This document shows positions 45,221-52,741 of a DNA stretch of 64,000 bases, one piece after another. This DNA comes from Spirochaeta cellobiosiphila DSM 17781 (GTDB lineage: Bacteria; Spirochaetota; Spirochaetia; DSM-17781): positions 447,480 to 511,479 of the forward strand of contig NZ_KE384554.1 of assembly GCF_000426705.1 (NCBI RefSeq). The letters run 5' to 3'. Position numbers and translations under genes: made by a program. Numbering within the stretch: the stretch's first letter is position 1; each line of letters starts with the position of its first letter. The notes below the pieces were generated by a model, which saw nothing but the letters and a program-made list of their open reading frames with translations, ran no database searches and was not told where the DNA came from.

Positions 45221-45940
45221 CTAGAGCCCTAACAAATTGTAATATTCCCAAGTATTTTCAAAGGCCCGGAAATTTTCACTGCGATGAGTCACGCAGACAT
45301 CGTTTAAATCCACCGGCGGTGCATCGTATACTTCAACATCAACCTCGACGGCAGGATATTCTTTAGATTCATTCAATGAATTTGGTGTATTTGATAGAAC
45401 GATTAAAATATCCATTTCTGTTCTGAGGGTTACAGTTGCCCCTTCTTGGCAGTGATTCGCATCAAAATGCATGCTTCCGTCTTCTTCAACAAATACTTTT
45501 GAGAAAAGATTTACACAGGGAACCATATCCCGCATACCCATGTTGTTTCTAACCAATTCTATTTTGAAATTTTCATCCCCGCTTCGGTACCAGTCATTTC
45601 CCATTTTTTGGTAAGTCGTTACCCCGTATTTTTCATCTACTTCTTGTCGAGAAATATGACCACTGATAGTGTCATGCCATCCTAAACTGTCTTGCACAAA
45701 ACTGGCTAAAACACGACCATTGTCACTCATCAGGACATTACCTGTTGTTAAATGTGACGTATATTGTGCTTTGAGTGTATCGGGCATATTATATCTTTCA
45801 GAGGTATCCCTCATGTTGTAAAGCAGCATTGATACGTTCGCTTGGCTGCCCAATGCCTTAAATCGAACATATTTCCCTCTACCAATAAGACCAGACCATT
45901 TTTCTCCCGGTTTCAGTGTCTTTTTCCATATCTTTTGCAT
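45221..45940 (-). CDS. UAAP1-type DUF1989 protein, likely carboxyguanidine deiminase subunit
   Basis: About 239 residues: TLKPGEKWSGLIGRGKYVRF, ANVSMLLYNMRDTSERYNMP, then SLGWHDTISGH and MVPCVNLFSKVFVEEDGSMH. These are the family blocks; His and Cys positions parallel those of the neighbour. ATG 45940 is preceded at 8 bases by AAAGGTGG; the four codons upstream are probably not used. First structural gene of the carboxylase operon and about 180 bases from the LuxR-type regulator gene. Confidence 0.88.
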   Translation of the reverse strand: MQKIWKKTLKPGEKWSGLIGRGKYVRFKALGSQANVSMLLYNMRDTSERYNMPDTLKAQYTSHLTTGNVLMSDNGRVLASFVQDSLGWHDTISGHISRQEVDEKYGVTTYQKMGNDWYRSGDENFKIELVRNNMGMRDMVPCVNLFSKVFVEEDGSMHFDANHCQEGATVTLRTEMDILIVLSNTPNSLNESKEYPAVEVDVEVYDAPPVDLNDVCVTHRSENFRAFENTWEYYNLLGL

Positions 45941-46106
45941 CCTTAGAACCACCTTTTATGTTTATTCAACCTATCTGGATAATAAAATGCAGTAGTACAT
46001 TTTTGGGAGTGAAGGCTTTGTATTCAAATAAGTTACTTAAACGATAAGAGAAATCTGGTGTGGGGAACAATTATCAGGAAGGTTGACTTAGTTTTTCAAG
46101 AATAGA

Positions 46107-46117
46107 ACTTAAGTAGT
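46107..46117. promoter_or_regulatory. ACTTAAGTAGT element upstream of UAAP1
   Basis: ACTTAAGTAGT with palindromic core ACTTAAGT, immediately after the LuxR-type gene and about 167 bases before UAAP1. An 11-base identical copy is in front of the regulator gene itself (46968). A candidate binding site of the LuxR-type protein. Confidence 0.4.
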
Positions 46118-46121
46118 AGTA

Positions 46122-46880
46122 TTAATAATCTGTTTTTATCAATTCTGCCAACAGTTGGGTTCGGCTGCAAACTTCGATTTTGTTATATATATTATACATA
46201 TGTTTTTTAACGGTTGATAAACTAATACCCAAGAGGTCTTCGATTTCGCTATTTGATCGCCCTTCACGCACTAAAGCCACGACTTCCTGTTCCCGTTTTG
46301 AGAGCTGATACTGTTCATAAAAGGAATTAAGCTTCAATGAATGTTTGCGTTCTTGTTTTAATGTCAATTTATAGAGGATATTTTCCAAATGCAGGGCCAG
46401 TTCATCCAAAATTGTCATTTCGCGATCCGTAAAATTACCCATTTCACCACTTCGAAACAGATTAATTATTCCAATCAATCGACTGTTTTTGAATAATACG
46501 ATTCCACAGCCATAGGGGATATTCTCCGCTCTTAGGAAGCCTTTGTAGAAGTCCGTATTTTTTCGGATGTTTTCTTCAAGAATATCCGTATCCCGAAATG
46601 TCGCCGTATTCAAAATGAATTCAAATATCAAATTCAGATAATCAATATCATAAAAACTTTTCAGATACTTTTCCTGGACCTTTTTATCCATATTTACAAA
46701 TCTGGATCGCATCATATCAATATTGTTTTCATCGTCATAGACAAAATAGAATCCCTGGGTATGGGGCACCAAAACACGAAACATTTTGAACAATCTATCG
46801 GTCAACACTTCAATCTGCTCAATGGAATAGAGTTCCAATAATATCTGATTTATATTTTTCCAGTCGTTTTCACTGAGCAT
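46122..46880 (-). CDS. LuxR-type regulator with GAF-like sensor
   Basis: 252 residues. A GAF-like N-terminal domain covers ~15-165 (YFVYDDENNIDMMRSRF, ENIPYGCGIVLFKNSRLIGI, ILDELALHLENILYKL), followed by a LuxR/FixJ HTH at ~185-245 (LSKREQEVVALVREGRSNSE and LLGISLSTVKKHMYNIYNKI). It is the first gene of the minus-strand guanidine/ureido cluster and probably its activator, perhaps sensing a metabolite or nitrogen state. Autoinducer sensing is unlikely since no synthase is present. Confidence 0.9.
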   Translation of the reverse strand: MLSENDWKNINQILLELYSIEQIEVLTDRLFKMFRVLVPHTQGFYFVYDDENNIDMMRSRFVNMDKKVQEKYLKSFYDIDYLNLIFEFILNTATFRDTDILEENIRKNTDFYKGFLRAENIPYGCGIVLFKNSRLIGIINLFRSGEMGNFTDREMTILDELALHLENILYKLTLKQERKHSLKLNSFYEQYQLSKREQEVVALVREGRSNSEIEDLLGISLSTVKKHMYNIYNKIEVCSRTQLLAELIKTDY

Positions 46881-46967
46881 ACCCTTACTCTCCTGTTAGA
46901 CAATCTTATTATATGTTTCGTTTTTTGACCTCATCTGTCAATAAAGGTTTTCCATATAGGAGTCTTT

Positions 46968-46978
46968 ACTTAAGTAGT
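46968..46978. promoter_or_regulatory. ACTTAAGTAGT element upstream of the LuxR-type gene
   Basis: Second exact copy of ACTTAAGTAGT, within the perfect palindrome TACTTAAGTA (46967-46976), 88 bases before the regulator start. Suggests autoregulation. Confidence 0.4.
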
Positions 46979-47103
46979 CAGTATAGATTATTTGAAGACA
47001 CAGAGGGAAATCGCTCTGGAAATCCTCACAAATAACTCTATTATGACATCTGCCGGTATTCAACAAAGAAACGATTAGACTGTCTTATTCAATCTGAAGA
47101 AAT

Positions 47104-47378
47104 TATTTGCATAGTAAAGGGACTTTACACTTCCCCCCAATATATACAGAGGAAGCTGATTTCCGAAAACTACAACTCTCCCTGTAAAAGCGATCACATT
47201 CTCAGGCAAACCCTACGCTGAAGGAATTGAAACACATAAAATCGAGAACGTTAACATTATGGTTGATTCCATACCCAAAACTACTGCCGATTGTTTCAAG
47301 TACTGAAATAAAATAGGATTTGATGTTGCTATGGAAGCTCTAAAAGATGTTCCCCAAAATAAGAGAGCTACTGAGTAG
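47104..47378 (+). pseudogene. AbiEi-type antitoxin relic
   Basis: Frames read ICIVKGLYTSPQYIQRKL, then TLPVKAITFSGKPYAEGIET and HKIENVNIMVDSIPKTTADC, FKY, a TGA, and NKIGFDVAMEALKDVPQNKR. This follows the C-terminal half of AbiEi antitoxins (SGKAFTEGIE-H-IEGV-V-IYSPAKTVADCFKYRNKIGLDVALEAL). A frameshift near 47185 and the stop in FKY-NKIG show it is dead. Followed directly by the cognate toxin relic. Confidence 0.75.
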
Positions 47379-47782
47379 ATCATGTTATGCGCCCCAATAT
47401 TATTGCATGAAGGACTACTTCGCTTCAGTACTTTCCCGACTGCTAAACTACAGCCGCATCCAGAAAGAATTATGTTCTTAAGGGTGCTTATCTCCTAACT
47501 ATAACGTTGGAAAACCAGACCTATAGATCCAGATGAGATATTGATTTTCTAAAAAATGGCAATTCCAATCAAGATGAAATAAGAGAATCCCTGAAACAAA
47601 TATGCTCAATCCAGTATCCCAAAGAGGCGGTTCAGTTCAATACTGATTCAATATTACGTCAGGAGATACAGAAACAAAACAATTATCATGGACAAAGAGC
47701 AAAGATTCCATCTCTATGGGAACTTATTGAAACGGTCATTGCAAAAACAATGGAATGCCTTCGTATCAAAGTTGAGCAATAA
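47379..47782 (+). pseudogene. AbiEii-type nucleotidyltransferase toxin relic
   Basis: A frameshifted N-terminal part gives way to SRKNYVLKGAYLLTITLENQ, TYRSR, a TGA (47534-47536), then DIDFLKNGNSNQDEIRESLK and a QFNTDSILRQEIQKQNNYHG block. VLKG-LL, R-T-DIDF (catalytic Asp pair) and FD-DSI---EI---YGG-R are the AbiEii signatures. It jumps to LWELIETVIAKTMECLRI and ends early, so most of the protein is deleted. In intact AbiE the toxin is a GTP-dependent nucleotidyltransferase causing phage abortive infection. Confidence 0.72.
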
Positions 47783-47938
47783 AAACTCAAATCTTGAATT
47801 GGTGGATGTTATAAGGGATATAATCTATGTTTTACATAGGTATCCTGGATACCATTGAATCAGAATTAAATCATTAGAATCTTCTTTCAAATATTCTCTT
47901 ATCTATCCATTATTGGAAGTATTACAATCTAGTTTAAC

Positions 47939-48325
47939 TTAATCCCACCAATTAAATAATCCTTCTCCTTCTATTTTAGGTTTCCAATATTTTATATCAT
48001 TTTGTAAGTTACTATATTTGTTGGTAAAAGTACTATTTAACTCTTCGCCCAGATGAGGTCTTATATTATAATTTTTAATTAATAGCTCTGATATTTTTTT
48101 ACAATTAGTAAAATTCAATTTATGTTCATTCTCTGAAAAATAATCACTATATGCCCAATGATTATCACGGGAACATAGTATAAATAAATCTGTATTATAA
48201 TTTTTAACACGTGCAACATGAAAATTTGGTGTGATATCTGCTTCGAACAGATCTACAACTGTATAATTAAGAGCTTGGCAAATATCAAATATGATCATTT
48301 TAAAATTTTTGAACATTATTTCCAT
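47939..48325 (-). CDS. Hypothetical soluble protein ending in FNWWD
   Basis: 128 residues, soluble, alpha/beta. An internal DLFEADITPNFHVARVKNYN is followed by a C-terminal IKYWKPKIEGEGLFNWWD. The short KYWKP---G---FN-WD ending recalls small orphan proteins found in immunity-gene or cassette arrays, but I cannot assign a family. No operon partner; a poor RBS makes the exact start (Met 1 or Met 4) unsure. It lies in a stretch of orphan genes between relics. Confidence 0.5.
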   Translation of the reverse strand: MEIMFKNFKMIIFDICQALNYTVVDLFEADITPNFHVARVKNYNTDLFILCSRDNHWAYSDYFSENEHKLNFTNCKKISELLIKNYNIRPHLGEELNSTFTNKYSNLQNDIKYWKPKIEGEGLFNWWD

Positions 48326-48393
48326 TTTTCCAAATGTACCTTACTCAACTCCAAAATCCCCAATTCCATTCACAAGGTATCAGCAGATTATGA

Positions 48394-48744
48394 TTAACTT
48401 TCCTTAGGCCATACATGATAGTATCCCTCTGGAGCTCCTTCATGCCAAGACATATAGCCAGCCTGCCAATCCAGAGCATGTTCTATTTGCTCAATTGTTA
48501 TGTTCAGTGTTTGAGCACAAAGCCTAATAATAGTATCCCTATCCAGATGAGTTTCAAATTTACTTTTCCCAATTGCTACAAGAGATGCTACCAAGTCACT
48601 GCTTGGATCATTTTTTGAATGCCAACCAGCTGTAGTTTTAAGTATGGATTTAAAATCATCTTCATCAAATTTATAATGAACGCCACCAAGAGTGACAACA
48701 GCATCTTTGTTGAAAAATGACAAACCATCTTCCTGTCCTTCCAT
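48394..48744 (-). CDS. Hypothetical small soluble protein
   Basis: 116 residues with an acidic N-terminus (VTLGGVHYKFDEDDFKSIL), a middle part with HLDRDTIIRLCAQTLNITIE, and a C-terminal WHEGAPEGYYHVWP. The predicted structure is mostly helical. Not recognised. An attC-like half sequence (about 48791-48812) lies just to its right, as for the GNAT gene at 50319, so it may be a former integron cassette gene; the evidence is thin. Confidence 0.45.
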   Translation of the reverse strand: MEGQEDGLSFFNKDAVVTLGGVHYKFDEDDFKSILKTTAGWHSKNDPSSDLVASLVAIGKSKFETHLDRDTIIRLCAQTLNITIEQIEHALDWQAGYMSWHEGAPEGYYHVWPKES

Positions 48745-49188
48745 TTACGATATTCCTTACCTGCCATGGACGGCAGAATATTCTAGATTTAAAACGTTAT
48801 CGGAATATATGAAGCTATTCCTTCCATTATTCTACCACAAAAAATTATTTGACAAAAGAAAATTTAGTAGACCTTGATCGACTACATTTTCAGGTACAGT
48901 TTTTTCGAAAATTCCTTTGACAGAAAATATAACTTTTCCTATCATTCATACCCTATACCTTAGCCAAGAACAAAATCGAACTTCCTAGAGACAAAACCGG
49001 ACGTCATCCTGACAGGAAATCAGGAAATGATTCAATTCCGGGAGCTGTACGAAAATTGCCAAACTACTGATAGAGTACGTAAAGGATGAGAATAAAGGGA
49101 AAAGGTAAATCAGATTCGGAGCCTGAGCATTGTGAGCCCAAAGACTTCCTGGTTATTTCAAATAAAACAAATAAAGGACGATTATGGT
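48745..49188. other. 444-base stretch without a gene; attC-like half site near its left end
   Basis: AACGTTATCGGAATATATG (from 48793) resembles the left arm of the attC-like site at 50893 (ACGTTCTGCGAATAGCTG), but no matching right arm follows. A fragment QEMIQFRELYENCQTTDRVR (about 49019-49080) looks like decayed coding sequence of unknown origin. Nothing else seen. Confidence 0.3.
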
Positions 49189-50277
49189 ATGAGTAAAATC
49201 TTATTAACTATTTTCAGCATTTCTATCCTTATCAGCTGCAATAATAAAATGGAAACATATGACATGGTTTCCTGTGGCAATGGCTATACGATGGGGATAA
49301 AAAGTGACAGTACCCTTTGGGCATCAGGAGTCAATCAATTTGGACAGCTTGGTGACGGAACAAATGAGACTAAAATCAGTTTCACCCAAATTACGGACAA
49401 TGTCAAAAGTGTGTCTAGCGGTGGTGGTTATACAATGATAATTAAAAACGACAACTCCCTTTGGGCTTCGGGATATAACAAATATGGGCAGCTGGGAGAT
49501 GGTACAAATGAAGACAAAAACAGTTTCATCAAAGTCATGGATCGTGTTAAAAAAGTGTCTTGCCTTAATGGTTTCACAATGATTATCAGAGAAGATAACT
49601 CCCTATGGGCCTCAGGTAATAATGAATATGGGCAGCTGGGAGACGGAACAAATACCAATAAAAACAGTTTCATCAAAATTATGGATAACGTCAAAAGCGT
49701 ATCCTCCGGCGGTAATCATACGATGGTCATTAAAAATGATAACTCTCTATTGGCATCTGGATATAATGAATGGGGTCAGTTAGGGGATGGTACAAAAGTA
49801 AACCGTAATAGTTTCATCAAAGTCGGAACCAATATTAAAAGCGTTTCCTGCGGTTGGAATCATACGATGATTATAGCCAATGACAGCAATACCCTTTTGG
49901 CAGCAGGATATAATTATTATGGTCAACTTGGAATTAAAACCGATGTTACTGTAAATCCAAACGGTTTTGTCGCTGCGATGGAAGATGTTGAAAACGTTTT
50001 TTGCAATAGCAACTACACCATGGTCATTAAAAAGGATTCAACACTTTTGGCAGCGGGAAGCAACGACTATAGACAGCTTAGTTCTGACTCAAACAAGTAT
50101 ATAAAAACCTATATCAAGGTTATGAACAATGTGGAAAATGTTTCCTGCGGATTCACTCATACAATTATCACAAAACACAACGGATCTCTATGGGGGACAG
50201 GGGATAATAATTATGGAGAATTCGGTAACGGACTATATCACGCCAAGCCCTTTCTTACACGAATTGAAAAACTATAA
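49189..50277 (+). CDS. RCC1-repeat lipoprotein
   Basis: About 362 residues: lipobox (SILISCNNK), then seven tandem RCC1-like repeats of about 48-50 residues with the consensus VKSVSSGGNHTMVIKNDNSL followed by WASG-N-YGQLGDGTN-----. They should form a seven-bladed propeller on the cell surface. RCC1-like proteins in bacteria are mostly of unknown function; ligand or surface protein binding is likely. The fifth and sixth repeats are more divergent. ATG 49189 is the signal-peptide start with AAAGGA upstream; 19 earlier codons are open but not signal-like. Repeats are similar at DNA level, so copy-number change is possible. Confidence 0.85.
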   Translation: MSKILLTIFSISILISCNNKMETYDMVSCGNGYTMGIKSDSTLWASGVNQFGQLGDGTNETKISFTQITDNVKSVSSGGGYTMIIKNDNSLWASGYNKYGQLGDGTNEDKNSFIKVMDRVKKVSCLNGFTMIIREDNSLWASGNNEYGQLGDGTNTNKNSFIKIMDNVKSVSSGGNHTMVIKNDNSLLASGYNEWGQLGDGTKVNRNSFIKVGTNIKSVSCGWNHTMIIANDSNTLLAAGYNYYGQLGIKTDVTVNPNGFVAAMEDVENVFCNSNYTMVIKKDSTLLAAGSNDYRQLSSDSNKYIKTYIKVMNNVENVSCGFTHTIITKHNGSLWGTGDNNYGEFGNGLYHAKPFLTRIEKL

Positions 50278-50282
50278 TTCCT

Positions 50283-50314
50283 TCCCTAGCGGAGCCGTAT
50301 ATTGGCTGTTAGAT
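50283..50314 (+). repeat. attC-like right half site (integron recombination site type)
   Basis: AGCGGAGCCGTATATTGGC ends in CTGTTAGAT, whose GTTAGAT (50308-50314) is a perfect GTTRRRY core. It closely matches the right arm of the site at 50893-51039 (AGCGGAACCGCATATTCGC then TGTTATGT). No left arm is seen, so alone it would be a truncated site. Confidence 0.5.
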
Positions 50315-50318
50315 GAAA

Positions 50319-50852
50319 TTAGCTTTTTCTTAGGATGTGTGACCAAAGATTATGGTCGTAGTATTTCCCCCGAAACAAATATTGATCTCTGAGAATCCCT
50401 TCAAGTTGAAAATCATTGGATTCTAAAAGTTTATTTGATGCTATATTCTTTATGGCTACACTTGCATACATTCTATGAATTAAAAGATCTTTTGATCCAT
50501 ATTTAATGATACAATTTAGGGCCTCAGTCATATAACCTTTTTGTGTATAAGTTTCTGAGAGATCATAACCGATTTCTGCAGAATTATTTTGAGAGTCATA
50601 TCGATGAAATCCAATAGTACCAATTGGATTAGAATCTTCCTTATGTAGAATACACCAACGAATATGATTTGAATTTAGATCAATACACCAATCAAGAATT
50701 TCTTGAGCTTCTCTTTCATTTTCAGGAGGCTCGTTATCGTATAAATACTTTGATACAAACGAATCCTTGAAATGTTTAAAAATAAATTCTAAATCGGATT
50801 GCTCAAATCTTCTGAGGATAAGTCTTTGTGTTTCAAGTTTTTGGTATTTCAT
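50319..50852 (-). CDS. GNAT acetyltransferase, RimJ/RimL type
   Basis: 177 residues: LETQRLILRRFEQSDLEFIF at the N-terminus, a central beta strand pair with NPIGTIGFHRYDSQNNSAEI, GYDLSETYTQKGYMTEALN (acetyl-CoA loop in the variant form QKGYMTEA), and ASNKLLESNDFQLEGILRDQ near the C-terminus. It acetylates an unknown amine, possibly a ribosomal protein N-terminus or an antibiotic. It lies antisense between two attC-like ends 725 bp apart, as an integron cassette would, although most cassette genes face the other way. Confidence 0.9.
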   Translation of the reverse strand: MKYQKLETQRLILRRFEQSDLEFIFKHFKDSFVSKYLYDNEPPENEREAQEILDWCIDLNSNHIRWCILHKEDSNPIGTIGFHRYDSQNNSAEIGYDLSETYTQKGYMTEALNCIIKYGSKDLLIHRMYASVAIKNIASNKLLESNDFQLEGILRDQYLFRGKYYDHNLWSHILRKS

Positions 50853-50892
50853 TTCTCAGTCCTAAAAAAAAGTTTCAGAAAAAGCTAATTTC

Positions 50893-51039
50893 ATCTGACG
50901 TTCTGCGAATAGCTGAAGTTGCTTCGGTACCCTTGTGGGGCTTGATAAAAGCTGGGAGAAGTATAACATACTTTTCCCGGCTTTTATCCAAGAAGCAATT
51001 TGGGTGAAGCGAAGCGGAACCGCATATTCGCTGTTATGT
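50893..51039 (+). repeat. Large attC-like imperfect palindrome
   Basis: ATCTGAC (50893-50899, one mismatch to RYYYAAC) begins a 147-base imperfect palindrome ending in GTTATGT (51033-51039, one mismatch to GTTRRRY). Outer arms pair as TGCGAATAGC with GCATATTCGC. In the centre two 21-base arms (50944-50964 and 50968-50988) pair with only two G-U mismatches around a three-base loop. Size, nesting and end motifs fit a long attC of the VCR kind; no integron integrase lies in the window. Confidence 0.55.
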
Positions 51040-51173
51040 GCTGGACAAAGCGCCGGTTTAGAACAAATTTCACGCCCCCTCTTCAGCCAGAAGCAAAGGA
51101 CGTGCGTAAGCTGTTCTTTTAATATCCATTAATCAATGACTGTCTGTATTTAGATAGGCGTATGAATTGAAAT

Positions 51174-51258
51174 AATTGGTGTGGTTCTGAAATGAGAGTT
51201 ATTGCAATAATTTAAGATTTGGCTGAGATCAAGAGAATCCTGAAACACCTGGAGTGGA
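51174..51258 (+). pseudogene. IS91-type transposase C-terminal relic
   Basis: Reads NWCGSEMRVIAII, a TAA, then DLAEIKRILKHLEW, the known C-terminal block of IS91-family transposases (CPKCGSEMRVIAIIED--EI-RIL-HLG). Only these ~28 codons remain. Confidence 0.65.
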
Positions 51259-51652
51259 TTAGTTTCTCGTTTTTTGTACAATACAGGGAGCACAATGCTC
51301 TGCGAATGAAGAAAATTGCAGATATACAGTCAGATGGACTGATGAATCAACAGTAGTTAACTGTTTGTTGGAACAAAATCACAGTAAGCGGCTGATTTTT
51401 CTGATTTTTATCCTGATTCTGCCACATTACACGAAATTTTGATTGACAGAATTTATCGCTTTTCCTACTCTTAAATATTCAGAAACACCAAAAAGAGAGT
51501 TGACAGAGGCTGATAAAGAATTACAATCAAAATCGGACTATCAGGGTTATTTAGTCTACGGACTCAAAGAAGAAGTGATATGAATAAACATATTCCTAAA
51601 AACGTCACAGATAAAGATATTATTGAAGGAATGTCGGGTAAAATTATTAATT
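51259..51652. other. 394-base stretch with coding debris only
   Basis: A short plus-strand piece ends TPKRELTEADKELQSKSDYQ then GYLVYGLKEEVI and a stop at 51581; it looks like the tail of a former protein but I cannot name it. Otherwise no gene, repeat or terminator is apparent. Confidence 0.3.
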
Positions 51653-52279
51653 ATGGAAATCCGCAGAATAATTAAACATGACTTTGTAGGAGCTTCAATA
51701 CCCTTTGACTTAAGAGAAAATCTTAAAGAATTTGCGAATTTCTTGGGTGAAAAATATGAAGTAGAGCTTACACATGATTATACAATTAGTGAGAATAAAA
51801 AATATCAAGCTGAATATTATTCTTTGATTCTTTTTAGCTTAAATCTTATTGGTAGTGAATTTGATAGATATTACTTTATCACAGTTTCTTATAGATTTGA
51901 GCACCTTAAAGAAGAAGCAGAAAAATATATTGAAAATTTCTTTAATGTTTTTTCTTTTCAGGAGTTAATCCAACAAATAGATTATAAAAAACCATATACT
52001 ATTGCTCGTTTAGTGAACGGGACACATTCAGGTTTTGAGGTTAATCCTGAAATACATAAGATAGTTGAAAAAGCTCTTTTAAGCACAGAAGACCCCGATT
52101 TTATTGAAACAATTTTAGTCGAACTTCAATTCTCAAACTATATCTTACCTTTGAAAGAAGTTTTTGCTGAAATTGAAAAAAAAGTGAAAGATGAGAATGT
52201 TCAGTTTATGTTATCAATTACAAATTCAAATATTGAGGATTTGGAAGAGCAGGATTATAGGGAAGAGGAAGACGAATAG
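51653..52279 (+). CDS. Hypothetical soluble protein
   Basis: About 208 residues, acidic, mixed alpha/beta: HDFVGASIPFDLRENLKEFA near the start, a middle SLNLIGSEFDRYYFITVSYR, RLVNGTHSGFEVNPEIHKIV, and an acidic tail EDLEEQDYREEEDE. No known family recognised. The frame is open from TTG 51623; ATG 51653 is preferred though neither has a good RBS. It stands alone after an IS relic and may be a cargo gene; no partner is seen. Confidence 0.5.
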   Translation: MEIRRIIKHDFVGASIPFDLRENLKEFANFLGEKYEVELTHDYTISENKKYQAEYYSLILFSLNLIGSEFDRYYFITVSYRFEHLKEEAEKYIENFFNVFSFQELIQQIDYKKPYTIARLVNGTHSGFEVNPEIHKIVEKALLSTEDPDFIETILVELQFSNYILPLKEVFAEIEKKVKDENVQFMLSITNSNIEDLEEQDYREEEDE

Positions 52280-52331
52280 TTTTGCTATTTGTTAATTTAA
52301 GCTATAAAATCCTCCCCTGCTTTATGGACCA

Positions 52332-52489
52332 TTACATCTTCCTAATTGAGATATCCATACCATCATTTAAAAAATCATCAAGCCAAGCTTGAACTTCTAA
52401 TTGTTTCAAATCATTCTCTCTACAGATATCTGAAAGACTAGTTCTGATTTCTTCTTTGCTGTCTATCTAGCTGCTTTTTCTAATGCCAT
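52332..52489 (-). pseudogene. Small frameshifted gene
   Basis: Starts MALEKAAR, hits TAG, and continues one frame over as DSKEEIRTSLSDICRENDLK then QLEVQAWLDDFLNDGMDISI to a proper stop. Joined, it is a ~51-residue acidic helical protein resembling small antitoxin-like or regulator fragments; not identified. Confidence 0.35.
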
Positions 52490-52741
52490 ATCTTTTACCA
52501 CCTTAAGTTATTGTAGATGGTATATAATAAAAGGAGATCGCTATATCTCTGCAAGATATTCTCCCTTCTTTGGTAATTTATGTGGTAATAGAGGTCCAAG
52601 AAAGTATATCTTGTTTTTATTTATACTACTATGTTTTTCTTTGCTTTATTTCCAGTTGTTGCACTTCAGATTTGAATTCGGGCTACAAAAAAAGAATACT
52701 AACAACTACTTCTAGCAGTTTAATTCATCAAATAAAAATAA

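Noticed and set aside
45953..46121. Guanidine-I (ykkC) riboswitch in front of the carboxylase operon
   Set aside because: I read both strands of this gap and of 38050-38301 for the conserved GGUCCGAGAG and ACACGG-type segments and found neither, so regulation is more likely through the LuxR and MerR proteins.
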